A model generated the notes under the pieces. It searched no databases, was not told where the DNA came from, and was given only the letters and a program-made list of their open reading frames with translations. Below are positions 22,016-32,504 of a DNA stretch of 64,000 nt, one piece after another (positions within the stretch are counted from its first letter, which is position 1; each line of letters starts with the position of its first letter). The translations under genes were made by a program, and so were the position numbers. Origin of the DNA: Sclerotiophoma versabilis (taxonomy: Eukaryota; Ascomycota; Dothideomycetes; Pleosporales; Didymellaceae). Where the stretch lies: positions 1,860,001-1,924,000 of the forward strand of contig JAAROD010000058.1 in the NCBI GenBank assembly GCA_012274445.1. The letters are read 5' to 3'.

Positions 22016-24073
22016 GATTGTAGATCAGCTTGTGTGGAGTATCGGCTTTGCTGCCCGTACTCCGCCATTGACTTTGACTGTACAGCGCAGCACTCCTCGT
22101 TCACTTTTTTACGTTACCCACTCAGTCGATCGACCGACTTCAGTAATTCTCCGAACGGCGCAAGGCGCCTGTCTTTTGGACTGTAAGCATCGATACCCTT
22201 TGCATTGGGACGGAGTTCGGCCTCGCTCGAGGCCAAGGCATTGGAAGATCTCATATGTGACTTGAATATTGCAAAAGCCGCCAACGCCGTTGCTAGCCAT
22301 CCTGGCATCTGACACAACTACTTGACTCTTGGATCCAGCCGTCTAGCCCGAGAGATTCAGTTATCTCAACGCAAGACGTGCTGGTAGCTAGGGACGGTGC
22401 AGCGGCAGCAGCGGGCTTGAGCTAGGTATATAGAAGAATCATTTGGTACCCCAAGAACATGCAGCTCCTGCAATATGTTGCTGTGATCGAAGCATGTCAC
22501 CCGGTGTTTGTCTGTTGCGCAGCTGACAACTCGCGTGACAACAACGACAGTAAGACGCACGCAACACGATACATGCCAATGACACTCCAGAGACCCATGA
22601 CCAGAATAAATGTGCAAACAAACACACTTCCACTTCCACTCTATGATTACACATCTCCCACCCAAGGCCGCGCGTTACAACCAGTATAGTTTTGCACGGG
22701 TGTTAGGCTCGTCCCCCACAGGGATGCGAGTCCTACCGCCTCGCCGCATCGCAGCTTGTAACGACCTAAGCCGTACTGATTAGTTTGTTTGGGTGTTTAG
22801 GTGCATTGTTTTTTTGTAATTGAATGTATGTGTTTAACGATTCAGATGTATTCAAGTATTTAGATGCATTCACAAGAGTGATTAACGCATGTCATTAGCG
22901 AGTGGTTTAAATACGGTGTTATTGCTATTCGACATGATAGGGGGGGGGGGCTGCTACGATTCAGTCATGTTATGTTTGGTAGTTGCGCGCAGAAGTTTGC
23001 TAGCAAGAAATGCAGTGTGGTCTTGGTGGTTAGCGGTTCGGCTGCGCTTTTCAAGCCTTCTTTTGATTCATCTGAAAGACTTCTTACTTCTGTATGGGTT
23101 ATTGCTTCTTCAGGGGTGTTTAGCTCCTAGACAATATAATACGTTTTTTTGCTATGGTACAAGTAATAACATGTCTATGCAAAACGTGTCGTTCCGTCCC
23201 GGCCTAGCTATCCGAGAGTGCCATAGGGTGACAATCAATCCGGGACAAGACTTCCTTTATCGGTTCAGTAATTGGCTGCGTAAGCTGCGGGATGATGTTG
23301 CATTGGTTTCCCCATGTTGACTTCGTGGGCTGTGATGTGATGGTTTGGCAAGCTTGTGCACTGCAGTGTTCGATGTGTCATTCTTTGCTCTGAGAAGTAC
23401 ATCCGCAACTCACACTACGTGGCTCTACTGCAGGTGTCTCGATGCAGGTGTCTAGAGCCTCGACCATGGGTTTAAGGTTGATGAAGTTGTAACACGACTG
23501 GGCTCGTGTACACAGCCCCCCTGCTTCTACCACTGGGATCCTTCGCTTTGCATTGCGTGCACTCTCTACATCCAGTCTTTGTTTGTCATTCTGCTAGATC
23601 GGAGCATGAAAGATGGTAAAGGGCATGACAACGGATTGAGTGTAAAAATTGTCGGCAATGGCTGTCTACAAACCCCGTCAGGCATCTCTGCTGCTAGTGC
23701 AGCAATGCGTTAAACCGTTGGTGTTTGCAATGTGTTTGACGGAGAGACAAAGGAACGAATAGGACCGAGCCGGCACTCAACACTAGCGTGGCATTGCTCA
23801 CAGTACGACACACCAGCATGACAAGAAGACCGTTCGTGATGCGATCATATGAACGTCTATTGATCCGCTCAATAAATTTTCAGTGTATCCGTATTCCAAA
23901 GAGAGATATGATCCGAGTATATAGCACCGCGTATCCAACGCAGACGCCAATTAGATATACACAATACCCTAGCTGTTGTTGACGAAGTCCTCCACAGAGT
24001 CCGTGACCTATTCCATACTCATTATACCAAGTCTAAACCTTCTTCTAGCTTGAGGTTACTGAGTGTCTCTTAT
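22016..24073. other. Gene-free interval of 2.06 kb
   Basis: 3' flanks of two convergent genes. Contains a run of ten G near 22940-22949 and AT-rich stretches with short recurring ATGTATT/ATGCATT words (22840-22880). A 143-codon plus-strand frame at 22889-23320 has no motif and crosses the G-run, so I do not call it. No RNA gene or transposon recognised. Confidence 0.5.
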
Positions 24074-25594
24074 TTAGAAAGCGAACAGCCAGATACCGGC
24101 AACAGCGCCGGCCATCATTGCACCAGCCTTGTTGGAGCTCGCCGCGCCTGTGAACTGAGCGGGCGCAGAAGTGGTGGGCAAGGTGGCGTTGCCACCACCA
24201 GGGGGTAGAACGGCAGATGGCGCCGAAGGAACGGGCATGGATGGAGCAGGTGCGGTCTCCAAGATGAGACCGGTAGTAGGGTAAGGAGGCGGCGAGACAA
24301 CAGAGGTCAGAGTCGCAGGGGGCTGAGCCGAGCTGACAGGAGCATCTGTGCCGCCCTCAACGGGCGAAGACGCAGGAGCGGAGGGAACCTCGGTGGCCGG
24401 GGGCGCATCGCCAGAGGGAGGAGCACCAGTCACAGTGACGGTGGCGACACCGCAGTCGCAGGGCGTCTCGTCTGCGGCACCGTTGCCGCTGCCGCCGGCT
24501 GGAGGAGCCGCGGGAGTATTGGCAGAGCCAGCGGGTGTGCTGACGGACCCGGTGGGAACGGGGTAGTTGAAGTCAGAGTTGCCGCCAGAGACAGCTGTGG
24601 CAGTGGTCTTGCTGGGGTTAGAGGGCGCAGGTGTGGCTCCTTGCTGGCCCTCAGTGCAGGTAGTGCTTGTGCCGTTAGAGACACCGCCGGTAGCCGAGGG
24701 TGCCACAAAGCCAGACTCAAGAGGCGCACCAGAGCCAGTGGCCGAAGCGGAAGAGTCAAGGACGACGGTGTTCTGAGGAGCACCGTCCTTGTTGCCAGCA
24801 CCGACAACCTCGATGGATTCGAAAGAGCCGGTTTTGTCCTTCCAGTGGTACTCGGTGCCAGGCGAGTAGTTGGTGACCTTGACGCTGGCAACGGTCATGT
24901 TGAAGGGCCCCTTGGTGTAATCAACCTTGCCGCCGGCCCACTGGACGGTGCCTTCGTTCTCAGAGTCACCACCAGGCCAGTTACCTAGACGAACGTTGCA
25001 CGGAGTCTGAGGGAAGTTCTTGCCACCGTTGGCATCAGCGTAGTTCAAGGTGCGCATGGGCTTGTCATCAATGAGCCATGTGAGCGACTCTGAAGTCCAG
25101 TTGAGAGCATAGGTGTGGAACTCGTTTTGCGTGCTGGACACATCGGCCTCGATCATGCGGTCGAAGGTGGTGGTATTTCCTTTGCCGAAGTAGTTCATTT
25201 GAGTCTTAGTATCGACACCGCCAATCCACTCCCAGTCAACCTCATCAAGGTTGTCCGACTGAAGAACGATCGAAGAGATGATACCCTGGCCAGGGGCGGC
25301 CTTCATCTTGACTTCGACGTAGCCGAAGTGCAGGTAGGTCTCAGAGCCAATGGTAGGAGCGTCGCCCTTCTTTGCGACGGTGAACACGGCACCCTCGTTG
25401 TTGTATGTAAGGCTACCAGCAGTCTGTTTCCAGCCTTTGATAGCGTCCTTGCCGGCTGTGAAGTCAGTCTCGAACTTCTGAGGCATGGCTGGGTCATTCG
25501 GGCACTCCTTCTCCATGGGGTTGCAGTCGGTGAAAGTCTGAGCGCTAGCTACAGCAGCCAGGGCGCTCGCAGCGGCGTATGATGTGAAACGCAT
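24074..25594 (-). CDS. GPI-anchored GH16 Crh-type chitin-glucan transglycosylase
   Basis: Single exon, 506 residues. A signal peptide covers residues 1-19 (MRFTSYAAASALAAVASAQ). The GH16 domain has the Crh signature DEVDWEW at 117-123 (nucleophile Glu118, assisting Asp120, acid/base Glu122), preceded by IISSIVLQSDNL and followed by NYFGKG and the Trp-rich LTWLIDDKPMRTL. It matches fungal Crh1/Utr2/Crf1 proteins, which act at the cell surface by transferring chitin chains to beta-glucan. A ~200-residue Ser/Thr/Pro/Gly-rich stalk follows, and the C-terminus is hydrophobic after SSNKAG, typical of a GPI anchor. No CBM18 chitin-binding module is visible, unlike some paralogues. A TATA-like TATAAAGG lies ~50 bp upstream. 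Family and localisation are firm; the substrate preference is inferred. Confidence 0.95.
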   Translation of the reverse strand: MRFTSYAAASALAAVASAQTFTDCNPMEKECPNDPAMPQKFETDFTAGKDAIKGWKQTAGSLTYNNEGAVFTVAKKGDAPTIGSETYLHFGYVEVKMKAAPGQGIISSIVLQSDNLDEVDWEWIGGVDTKTQMNYFGKGNTTTFDRMIEADVSSTQNEFHTYALNWTSESLTWLIDDKPMRTLNYADANGGKNFPQTPCNVRLGNWPGGDSENEGTVQWAGGKVDYTKGPFNMTVASVKVTNYSPGTEYHWKDKTGSFESIEVVGAGNKDGAPQNTVVLDSSASATGSGAPLESGFVAPSATGGVSNGTSTTCTEGQQGATPAPSNPSKTTATAVSGGNSDFNYPVPTGSVSTPAGSANTPAAPPAGGSGNGAADETPCDCGVATVTVTGAPPSGDAPPATEVPSAPASSPVEGGTDAPVSSAQPPATLTSVVSPPPYPTTGLILETAPAPSMPVPSAPSAVLPPGGGNATLPTTSAPAQFTGAASSNKAGAMMAGAVAGIWLFAF

Positions 25595-27088
25595 CTTGGA
25601 GTTTTTCTGTCGAAACCTAGTTTGCTAAGGATGGCAGTTGCCTTTATAGAATGTAATCTTCACAGAAGATCGATTGGTGCGTCGTCGCTATTGGTTGAGC
25701 TGTGAATCAAGTTGAGACAACGAGAATCAGTCGCAAGCAGCAACGGAAATGAATGGAATGCTCAAGATCGAGCTTTTTCGTGGCGGACGAAATGAGTGAG
25801 GTCGACCAGCGTCCACGAAACGATATGAGGGAGCGTTGTATAAAAGGACGCGAAAATGCACAAAAGGTGAAGGTTGGGACAAGAATGAGGTCTGAGTGCT
25901 GGAGGAGAACCGAGTATTAAAAGCCGGCATCCGCAGTCCACGCAATCTCCGTTCGAACCCACGCTCGAAGCCATGGGGCCTCTCGTGTCCGCTCATGCAC
26001 TCTCCTGTTTGAAGGCTCGGCACGCCCAACTGGTCAATCGTTGCGCTCCTTCGCTCTTCTCTGGAGTTCGTTGAAACAAATGTGGAGACTAGAGCGTGTC
26101 AGAGATGCCAGACGCCGGCCCTAGCCTATCACAGCGCGTATGTGCCTGGGCCTAACTTTGCAGAGAACACCTGCGACAGCCACACAGACCCTGCATCTCG
26201 CTGCGCTGCCCTCCCTTGATGGTGATGCGCCGAGCCCGTAACGCGGTGCTGTAGAGGACCATTGGCATCAGGTCTGACGATCTGGTCTTGTGGTGGGCAG
26301 TACTTCCCCAGACAGGCATCACAATTTCGTGTCGGTACGCAGTTGATACTAGACTTTGAATAGATGGTGCTGCTGAACGTTGGGGTCTCAGAAGCTCAGC
26401 GATGACGTTGCCGGTTGGTTGCTTCGGTGGATCTGCTGATTGTGATGGACACTGCCACGCAGTTTTCAGCTGTTTGCTTTCCAGTTACACGTTGATCTCA
26501 GACAACATCCCAGCCAGTGATGAAATGATCTGCCAGCCGTGAAGATCCCGTGTTCACTCAGAGCCTCCTGGGTGATGCTGGCGGTGTAGGGCTGTGGTTG
26601 CTGACGGGGAACGCTTGTCGCTCAAGGCTTCTGCTTGACCTGACTTCCCAATGGCAAGTTTATTCGACCCGCGACAAAGAGAAACATGATCGCGTTGATG
26701 TAAGGAGAATTGCTGTGCGATATGTCGTTGCTGTGCTACGAGGGCTTGTGGCAGGTACCAGTATGGAACGAAGCACAAAGGGCGACCGCGCCCAGCAGCC
26801 CTTCCTCAGATTCCACCAACACCAACACCAACGCCGGCATCTACACTGATCGTCTCGGAGCGCCATGTAACAGCGCCTTAATTGGCAAACAATGCAAACT
26901 TCATGCCAAGTGACGCCTAATTGTGCAAAGTCCGCCTAACAGCTTCGACTACAGACTTGGTTGGCGCATCTCAAGCACCCTCACGCTTACTCAAGCACAC
27001 AACATGATTCGTCTTGTCTTTCGCATTTCTAACCCCTCTAGCTTGAAAAAGTGAAGCGTGATCTTGAAACCATTCCTGTTCACCTCCA
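25595..27088. other. Gene-free interval of 1.49 kb
   Basis: 5' flank of the Crh-type gene and 3' flank of the 822-residue gene. A good plus-strand TATAAAAG at 25839-25846 has no protein-coding gene after it. The short frames at 26550-26913 have no motif; one includes an ACCAAC-repeat stretch (26815-26833). No RNA gene recognised. Confidence 0.45.
25641..25648 (-). promoter_or_regulatory. TATA-like box of the Crh-type gene
   Basis: Reads TATAAAGG on the minus strand, 47-54 bp upstream of the ATG at 25594, implying a very short 5' leader. Sequence match only. Confidence 0.4.
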
Positions 27089-29557
27089 TCACGTCGGTAG
27101 CGCGTTCGGCGGTGGATGTTTGGACAGCTTCTTTCGTTCTGCCTTCGATTTCCAGCGCCAAAATGCCCATTTCCTGACATACCTTTTACCGTTTGCTGGT
27201 ATGCTGTGAAATGGCAATATACGTCTTGAACGTCTAAATAGCCAGCACCAAAACAGTAGTCTCCCGTCATCTTCTTTTCTTTGCTCTTCTACGGCAATTC
27301 TCTCGTCCTCGAAAGTCTCAAGCTGCTTGGATTCATCTTGCAGCCTAGTCGGCCAACACACACGCTGGAGAGGGAAGCACTCGATGACGCTATCCTGCGC
27401 ATCGGCGACGCGGCCGATATGTAAGGACGAGCATTGAAAACAATAGCCCGCTGGTAAAGGCCGATGAACTCCAAACGCATCCATCACTGTCTCTAGTATC
27501 GGCGCAGGCTCGCACGCTCTTACCGCTCGCTCCTGCGCAGTGCCAAAAGCTATAGCTAGTGAGTGTGAAAACTCCGTCGGACGTTGGACATGCTCCCAGC
27601 TACTCCGAGGGACCAACTCTCGCTGTCGTACCAGCTGTGCCCAATGTTCCGGAAGCTCGCGAAGCATTCTCTCTTGCTGCTCTGCCGGTTGCTCATGTAT
27701 CTCCATGAGCCCCCATTTTTCATCGCGAAAGCCCTCGGGGTATGTAGTTCGCTTGAGATCCAGAGATGCGGGACGCCTGCGCAGCTGCGCCTTACGCAAC
27801 AAGTGGTCCCTGGCCTTCCCAGTCTTGACATGTGCCTCGGATACAGATCTTTGGATCGCTACTCTCGTTGTCAGTGGAAGACCGTAGCCATCAAGTCCAA
27901 GCCAGTCTTGTCTCCGTTTCCGCTTCTTCTCAGCTTCGATGACGTCCCTCCGAGGCACAGTCACCTGCTCAATAACATCTGAGTCCCAGCTGAAGTTTGA
28001 TATATTGCGCTGCACTTTGGTCTGGTTTGCACGCGCAGTAGCTTCTTGAAGTGCTTTCCTGCGCCGATCTTGGTCGTGCCACTTCTCAATCTGATCCGGG
28101 GTGGCGTTCCTTTCGCTCCATGGAACTGCAGCAAACACTCTGCGAGCAGATGGTCCGTGGGGCATTTCTAGATCGAGCGAATACCTCCACGACTCGTTCT
28201 TGAGTACGCCAGGGCTCTTACAAAGTACGTTTGTATTCGCCGGTGCGGTCAGAGTCTTTGAGGACAGTTCCTCAGAACACCCCGAGCGCATCCATGGCTC
28301 TTGTTGGTAAACACGAAACTCTTCACGGCTTGTTTGCGTGTTCTCCAGGCCCATGACAAACTTCGGATATTGCTCCTCAGAGTCCGGTGAGTAACTCCGC
28401 ACGGGCTCATGGCTCGGCAGGTATTCATCACCCTCGATCAAGAATCCCTCATCATCATACAGATCCTCCACCTTTTCGGCTAGCTCAGAAACCTCATTTG
28501 TCCCCGTTCTTGGAAACTTATCAACCCCCCTTGGTGCATCTGTCGGTATATAACTTGAGGATAATCCGGCACTGTGTCGTCTTTGCCCATGAAGACTCTG
28601 ATGAATCCTTGAATTACGATCCCGCAGACTTTGCAAAGACGATTTAGGGCTCAAACACAAAGGCTCAGGCCGTAAATCCCTCAAACGTGATGACTTAGGA
28701 TGAGAGTCACCCACCTCCGCACCAATCGGCCTATGCACACCAAGCCTGTAGCCGCGATGACTTGAGCAGACCGCATCAATCGTGGCATTGACGTCTTGCT
28801 CCCAGTCCAACGGATCTGGTCTCGGCCTCTCAATCTCGGAATCGCAAAATGCAACACCTTCATCCCCATTGCCTGTGTGCTGGATGTTGGAAGTGCTCGA
28901 TATGGGACTCGAGTTCAATCGACTGCCCAAGGGGCATGGGCTTTGCTCTTCACTCCGAGCGGGTATACTAGTCACTTCGTCTCCCGTGGTACGAACCGAT
29001 TTGATCACGTTATGCGGTAAGGAATTGTAATTCGTTGCTGAGTTTTGTCCTTCCAGCACGGTGGGAGTGTGCAGCGCCAAATAAAGACGGCTTCCAAACC
29101 AGCTGGGTTGTTCTTCATTGTCTTCTTCATCCGTATCGTTTTGACCATGTTCTTCATCTTCAACACGTTCGTCTCCATTATCCTCCTGACCATCTTGATC
29201 ATTTACCCGCCCCTGCCAGTTCCAACGAGAACAATACCCCGAGTCCACGTACCCTCCATCAGGCTCCTCACCTTCAAAGCTATTCTGATCTGAGACACCA
29301 GCTTCTTCTTCTTCTTCTTCTTCGTCGTTGTCGTCGTAGTCAGGACTAAACCACTCCTCCGGAAGCGACTTCCCCATCGCAAGCAGGGTTGCCATATTTC
29401 TAAGCTCGTTCCGGGCCAGTGTTGGGTAGGCATCATGGTCTGTTTCGCGTGTGAATGGAGCGGGCGTGAATGGAGTGGGTTCGGAGGGCGGTGTTGAAGG
29501 CGCTTCGTGTGCGGGGTTTGGGACGTGTGATGGACTGAATTTCGCGCTTGGAGACAT
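27089..29557 (-). CDS. Unrecognised acidic/basic low-complexity protein, 822 residues
   Basis: Single-exon frame. The open frame extends to 29716, but the only ATG near its start is at 29557 (MSPSAKFSPSHVPNPAHEAP), so I take that one. The N-terminal third is Ser/Pro/Thr-rich, then very acidic with a run of Glu encoded by (CTT)7 on the plus strand (29302-29323). The middle is disordered. Residues ~500-700 have several Trp-containing stretches (DQIEKWHDQDRRRKALQEA, LPEHWAQLVRQRELVPRSSWEHV) that look partly folded. Near the C-terminus are a Cys pair region (GYCFQCSSLHIGRV), a hydrophobic-aromatic patch (LLFWCWLFRRS) and a basic Trp-rich end (RKWAFWRWKSK). I do not recognise a family. A fungal-specific protein is likely, as the aromatic motifs argue against a chance frame. 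Confidence 0.7.
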   Translation of the reverse strand: MSPSAKFSPSHVPNPAHEAPSTPPSEPTPFTPAPFTRETDHDAYPTLARNELRNMATLLAMGKSLPEEWFSPDYDDNDEEEEEEEAGVSDQNSFEGEEPDGGYVDSGYCSRWNWQGRVNDQDGQEDNGDERVEDEEHGQNDTDEEDNEEQPSWFGSRLYLALHTPTVLEGQNSATNYNSLPHNVIKSVRTTGDEVTSIPARSEEQSPCPLGSRLNSSPISSTSNIQHTGNGDEGVAFCDSEIERPRPDPLDWEQDVNATIDAVCSSHRGYRLGVHRPIGAEVGDSHPKSSRLRDLRPEPLCLSPKSSLQSLRDRNSRIHQSLHGQRRHSAGLSSSYIPTDAPRGVDKFPRTGTNEVSELAEKVEDLYDDEGFLIEGDEYLPSHEPVRSYSPDSEEQYPKFVMGLENTQTSREEFRVYQQEPWMRSGCSEELSSKTLTAPANTNVLCKSPGVLKNESWRYSLDLEMPHGPSARRVFAAVPWSERNATPDQIEKWHDQDRRRKALQEATARANQTKVQRNISNFSWDSDVIEQVTVPRRDVIEAEKKRKRRQDWLGLDGYGLPLTTRVAIQRSVSEAHVKTGKARDHLLRKAQLRRRPASLDLKRTTYPEGFRDEKWGLMEIHEQPAEQQERMLRELPEHWAQLVRQRELVPRSSWEHVQRPTEFSHSLAIAFGTAQERAVRACEPAPILETVMDAFGVHRPLPAGYCFQCSSLHIGRVADAQDSVIECFPLQRVCWPTRLQDESKQLETFEDERIAVEEQRKEDDGRLLFWCWLFRRSRRILPFHSIPANGKRYVRKWAFWRWKSKAERKKLSKHPPPNALPT
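29302..29323. repeat. (CTT)7 trinucleotide repeat within a coding region
   Basis: Perfect CTT repeat on the plus strand encoding a Glu run in the minus-strand 822-residue protein. The reading frame is preserved for any unit change, so length variation would alter only the number of Glu residues. Confidence 0.9.
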
Positions 29558-29933
29558 GGTGTTTGAGTTGCTGGGGTGGTGATCGGATTGTGGTATATGC
29601 AGGGCGAGCAGTGAGCTGTTTTGACAGGTGAGGCACGGGGTGGTTGAGTTTGGAAGGACAGATGTAAAAAGGAGTGTGTTGTGCGTATAGGATTCACATC
29701 TTGGGTCAGTGGACAACAGTATTGTGGTAGCGAGTGAGTCCCCTTAATGATACGTGTGCAGTTGTTCAGGGTCTTCTGTTCGAGGTCGAAGGGACTTCAC
29801 ACGGTGGTACTTGAGCATGAGCTGTTCGTACGTTGTTGTATTTTTTTCTACCAAGTCATCATTCCATCATCAAGCCTTGGGCGTCTGCGCTATGCTCAGC
29901 AGCCTTCGACCGTTGCGATGTCTGATAGAGTAT
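29558..29933. other. Intergenic region between the 822-residue gene and SOD1
   Basis: 5' flank of the 822-residue gene and the SOD1 3' UTR. No gene, repeat or RNA recognised. Confidence 0.4.
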
Positions 29934-30862
29934 CTAGTTGGAGATACCGATGACACCGCAAGCAGGACGGGCACCAGCGTTACCAGTCTTCTTGGACTCC
30001 TCGTGTCCGCCCTTGCCGAGATCGTCAGTGCCGGCGTGGACAACGATGGTACGCTGTAAAGTCAGTATGTTTCTCATGTACAAGAGATGTTATGCACATA
30101 CGCCAATGACGCTCTCAGAGCCGATGAGCTTGATCAGCTTGTCCTGAACGCTTCCCTTTGCGTTGCCCTGGCCGTCGGTCTTGAAGTTACCAAGGTCACC
30201 GACGTGGCGCTCCTCGTCGCTGGGGGCACCGTGGGTCTTGTTGTGGGGGTTGACTGTTGCTAATCAGCGCTGTCCGGTCACGCCGCCACAGCAGTCCAAG
30301 TGTAGCGAGGGGCTGTCGAAGGCACTCACAGTGAGGTCCGGCAGAAGTGCAGCCGTTGGTGTTGTCACCGAAGGCGTGAACGTGCATGCCGCGCTCAGCG
30401 TTGGCGTCGTGGCCGGTGATGTCCCATGAGATGGTGGTCTGCGAGTTCTCGTCGGCCTGCTCGAAGGTGACGGTTCCCTTGACGTTGGAGTCTCCACGGA
30501 GGACAGCGACTAGACAATATCCGTTAGCCTACCGTCTGATGTGTATGCATAGCAGCTCTCGTCTCAGCCTTAGCCGCCTCCCGCGTGCAGAGGCGTGAAG
30601 GGGGCCAACAGGGTGTGTGGGGAGCGCGGAGCTGATTGGAGCATCTGCACAAGGACCAGGCAGCGAGCCACGCGGTACGGTGCTCAGCAAGGTCCTCAGA
30701 CAGCTCTCAGAGCGTCCAAATGAGCCATTCAGAGCGTCCTGAGGCCGAGAAAAAGCTCCTCAAGGACACAATGTGCTCAATCCAGCGCATCCGTTACCCG
30801 ACCTTGCTGCAACGGGGCAAGCCTGCGCTGTAAAGGGCAATAGACATACCAGCCTTGACCAT
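29934..30862 (-). CDS. SOD1: Cu/Zn superoxide dismutase (cytosolic)
   Basis: Four exons on the minus strand: 30862-30850 (only 13 coding bases, MVKA plus one base), 30509-30330, 30253-30102 and 30053-29934. Introns are 340, 76 and 48 nt. The product has exactly 154 residues, the usual SOD1 length. Copper ligands appear in [10 protein letters not shown]; the Zn/bridging region is [31 protein letters not shown] holds the last copper His and the active-site loop; the end is [16 protein letters not shown]. There is no signal peptide, so it is cytosolic (and intermembrane space by analogy). The enzyme dismutates superoxide. The first intron is much longer than any other in this window. It is in tandem with transaldolase, whose stop lies 460 bp upstream. 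Identification is certain. Confidence 0.98.
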
Positions 30863-31322
30863 TTTGGCGGTTTTGTAAGATTGGTGACGAGGTTGGGATG
30901 GATTGAAGCTTGACTTGACGTCTGATGTGTTTGTTGTGAGTGTAAGGAAGTGGGTGATGCTGCGGAATTGAGAGCTCTTACGGCTGTATCCTCTGCGGGG
31001 CTCGGCCTGACGCAATGAGCAAGGCCCCACCCGCGACAGCTCGCTCTTTCGAGTGTAGAGCCGGGTGCCGAAGCTTCTGGGCCGACGAATGATAAATCTG
31101 GCTGCACGTCGCTGATAGCATCCAGCCTATCAAAACATCACTTTGTACAGCAGTCTCGGAGATTCATGACGTGGGACGATGACATGGCAATTTCATCTCT
31201 TTATATTTTTGACATCGCAGTACCAAGCAGCTATATGAGTGTGGTGATGCAAGTTGATCTCAAACCGTAAAAGTCATGCCTTCATAACGTTCAAAGAAAA
31301 CGACCGATATCGGACTACCCCT
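30863..31322. promoter_or_regulatory. SOD1 upstream region / transaldolase 3' flank
   Basis: 460 bp between tandem minus-strand genes must hold the SOD1 promoter and the transaldolase terminator. No canonical TATA box was located. No small frame or repeat of note. Confidence 0.4.
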
Positions 31323-32504
31323 CTACGACTCCTGGATCTTCTTGCGGAGGATGTCCTTGAGGGTGACAGCATCAGCGGCGAATTTCGAGATGCCCTCACG
31401 GAGCTTCTCTGTGGCCATCTGGTCCTCGTTGAAGTAGAAGCGGAAGGCCGCCTCGTCGTTGATGTAGCTCTTCCTCTCAATGTCGAGCGAGCTGGCGTTC
31501 GAGGCATCGAGCTTCTTGGGGACGGGTTCTGTGGAGTTGTAGAGCTGCTCGAGAAGGTTGGGCTGGTTCTTGTTAGTATATGGTATCGAAACTCAGTAGA
31601 AGCCAACTTACAGCAATGGTGAGGTAGTCGCAGCCGGCGAGCTCAGTGACCTCGCCGACGGAGCGGAAAGAGGCACCCATGACGATGGTCTTGTAGCCGT
31701 ACTTCTTGTAGTAGTTGAAGATGCTGCCGACAGACTGAACACCGGGGTCCTCCTCCTTGGAGTAGTCCTTCTTGGTGGAGGCCTTGTACCAGTCAAGAAT
31801 GCGGCCAACGAAGGGGGAGATGAGGAAGGCGTTGGCCTCAGCAGCGGCGATGGCCTGGACGAGAGAGAACATGAGGGTCAGGTTGGTGTTGATGCCGTGG
31901 TCCCTCTGGAGGATCTCGGCGGCCTTGATGCCCTCCCATGTCGAGGCGATCTTGATGAGAACGCGCTCCTTGTCAATGCCCTGCTCCTTGTACAGCTGCA
32001 GAGCGTCAGTGTTGTTTTATTTTTGGTGGTTTCAGCTGGACTTCACTCACGTCAATGATGCGCAGAGCCTTGTTAACGGAGGCCTTTGTGTCGAAAGAGA
32101 AGCGGGCGTCGACCTCGGTGGAAACCTTGCCGGGAACGACGTTCAGGATCTCCTTGCCGAACTGGACGAGGAGGTTGTCCAGGGTGGCATCGACCTGTTC
32201 GTCGATGTTGTCGGCGTGCTGCTTGCCCCACGCAACAGCGGCGTCGATGAGCTTTGCGTACTCGGGCTTCTTGGAGGCCGCGAGAATCAGGGAGGGGTTG
32301 GTGGTCGCATCCTGGGGCTTGTACTTGGCAATGGTCGCAAAGTCACCAGAGTCGCAGACGACGGTCTGTAGGGGTCTGTTAGCGGCCAAAGTCACGATTG
32401 CGCAGTGTGGTTGCGCGTGCTGCAGCGGCCGTGGGGGTGCGGCGAGCTATAGTGGGGTTACCTACGGTGCCAGTGGCCTTCAATTGGTCGAGGGAGGAAG
32501 TCAT
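31323..32504 (-). CDS. TAL1: Transaldolase
   Basis: Four exons on the minus strand: 32504-32466 (13 codons), 32365-32051, 31995-31612 and 31568-31323. Introns are 100, 55 and 43 nt; the product has 327 residues. The N-terminus [20 protein letters not shown] spans the first junction and matches the family. [10 protein letters not shown] and the Schiff-base lysine in [12 protein letters not shown] (Lys133) are present, followed by NLTLMFSL and [11 protein letters not shown]. It transfers dihydroxyacetone from sedoheptulose-7-phosphate to glyceraldehyde-3-phosphate in the non-oxidative pentose phosphate pathway, in the cytosol. The last intron is only 43 nt with a perfect TACTAAC ending five bases before AG. 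The tandem with SOD1 is suggestive, since both serve oxidative-stress defence, but co-regulation is inference. Identification is certain. Confidence 0.97.

Noticed and set aside
22889..23320. 143-codon plus-strand frame with hydrophobic stretches
   Set aside because: Crosses a ten-G homopolymer, no homology or motif that I recognise, no promoter signals; probably chance.
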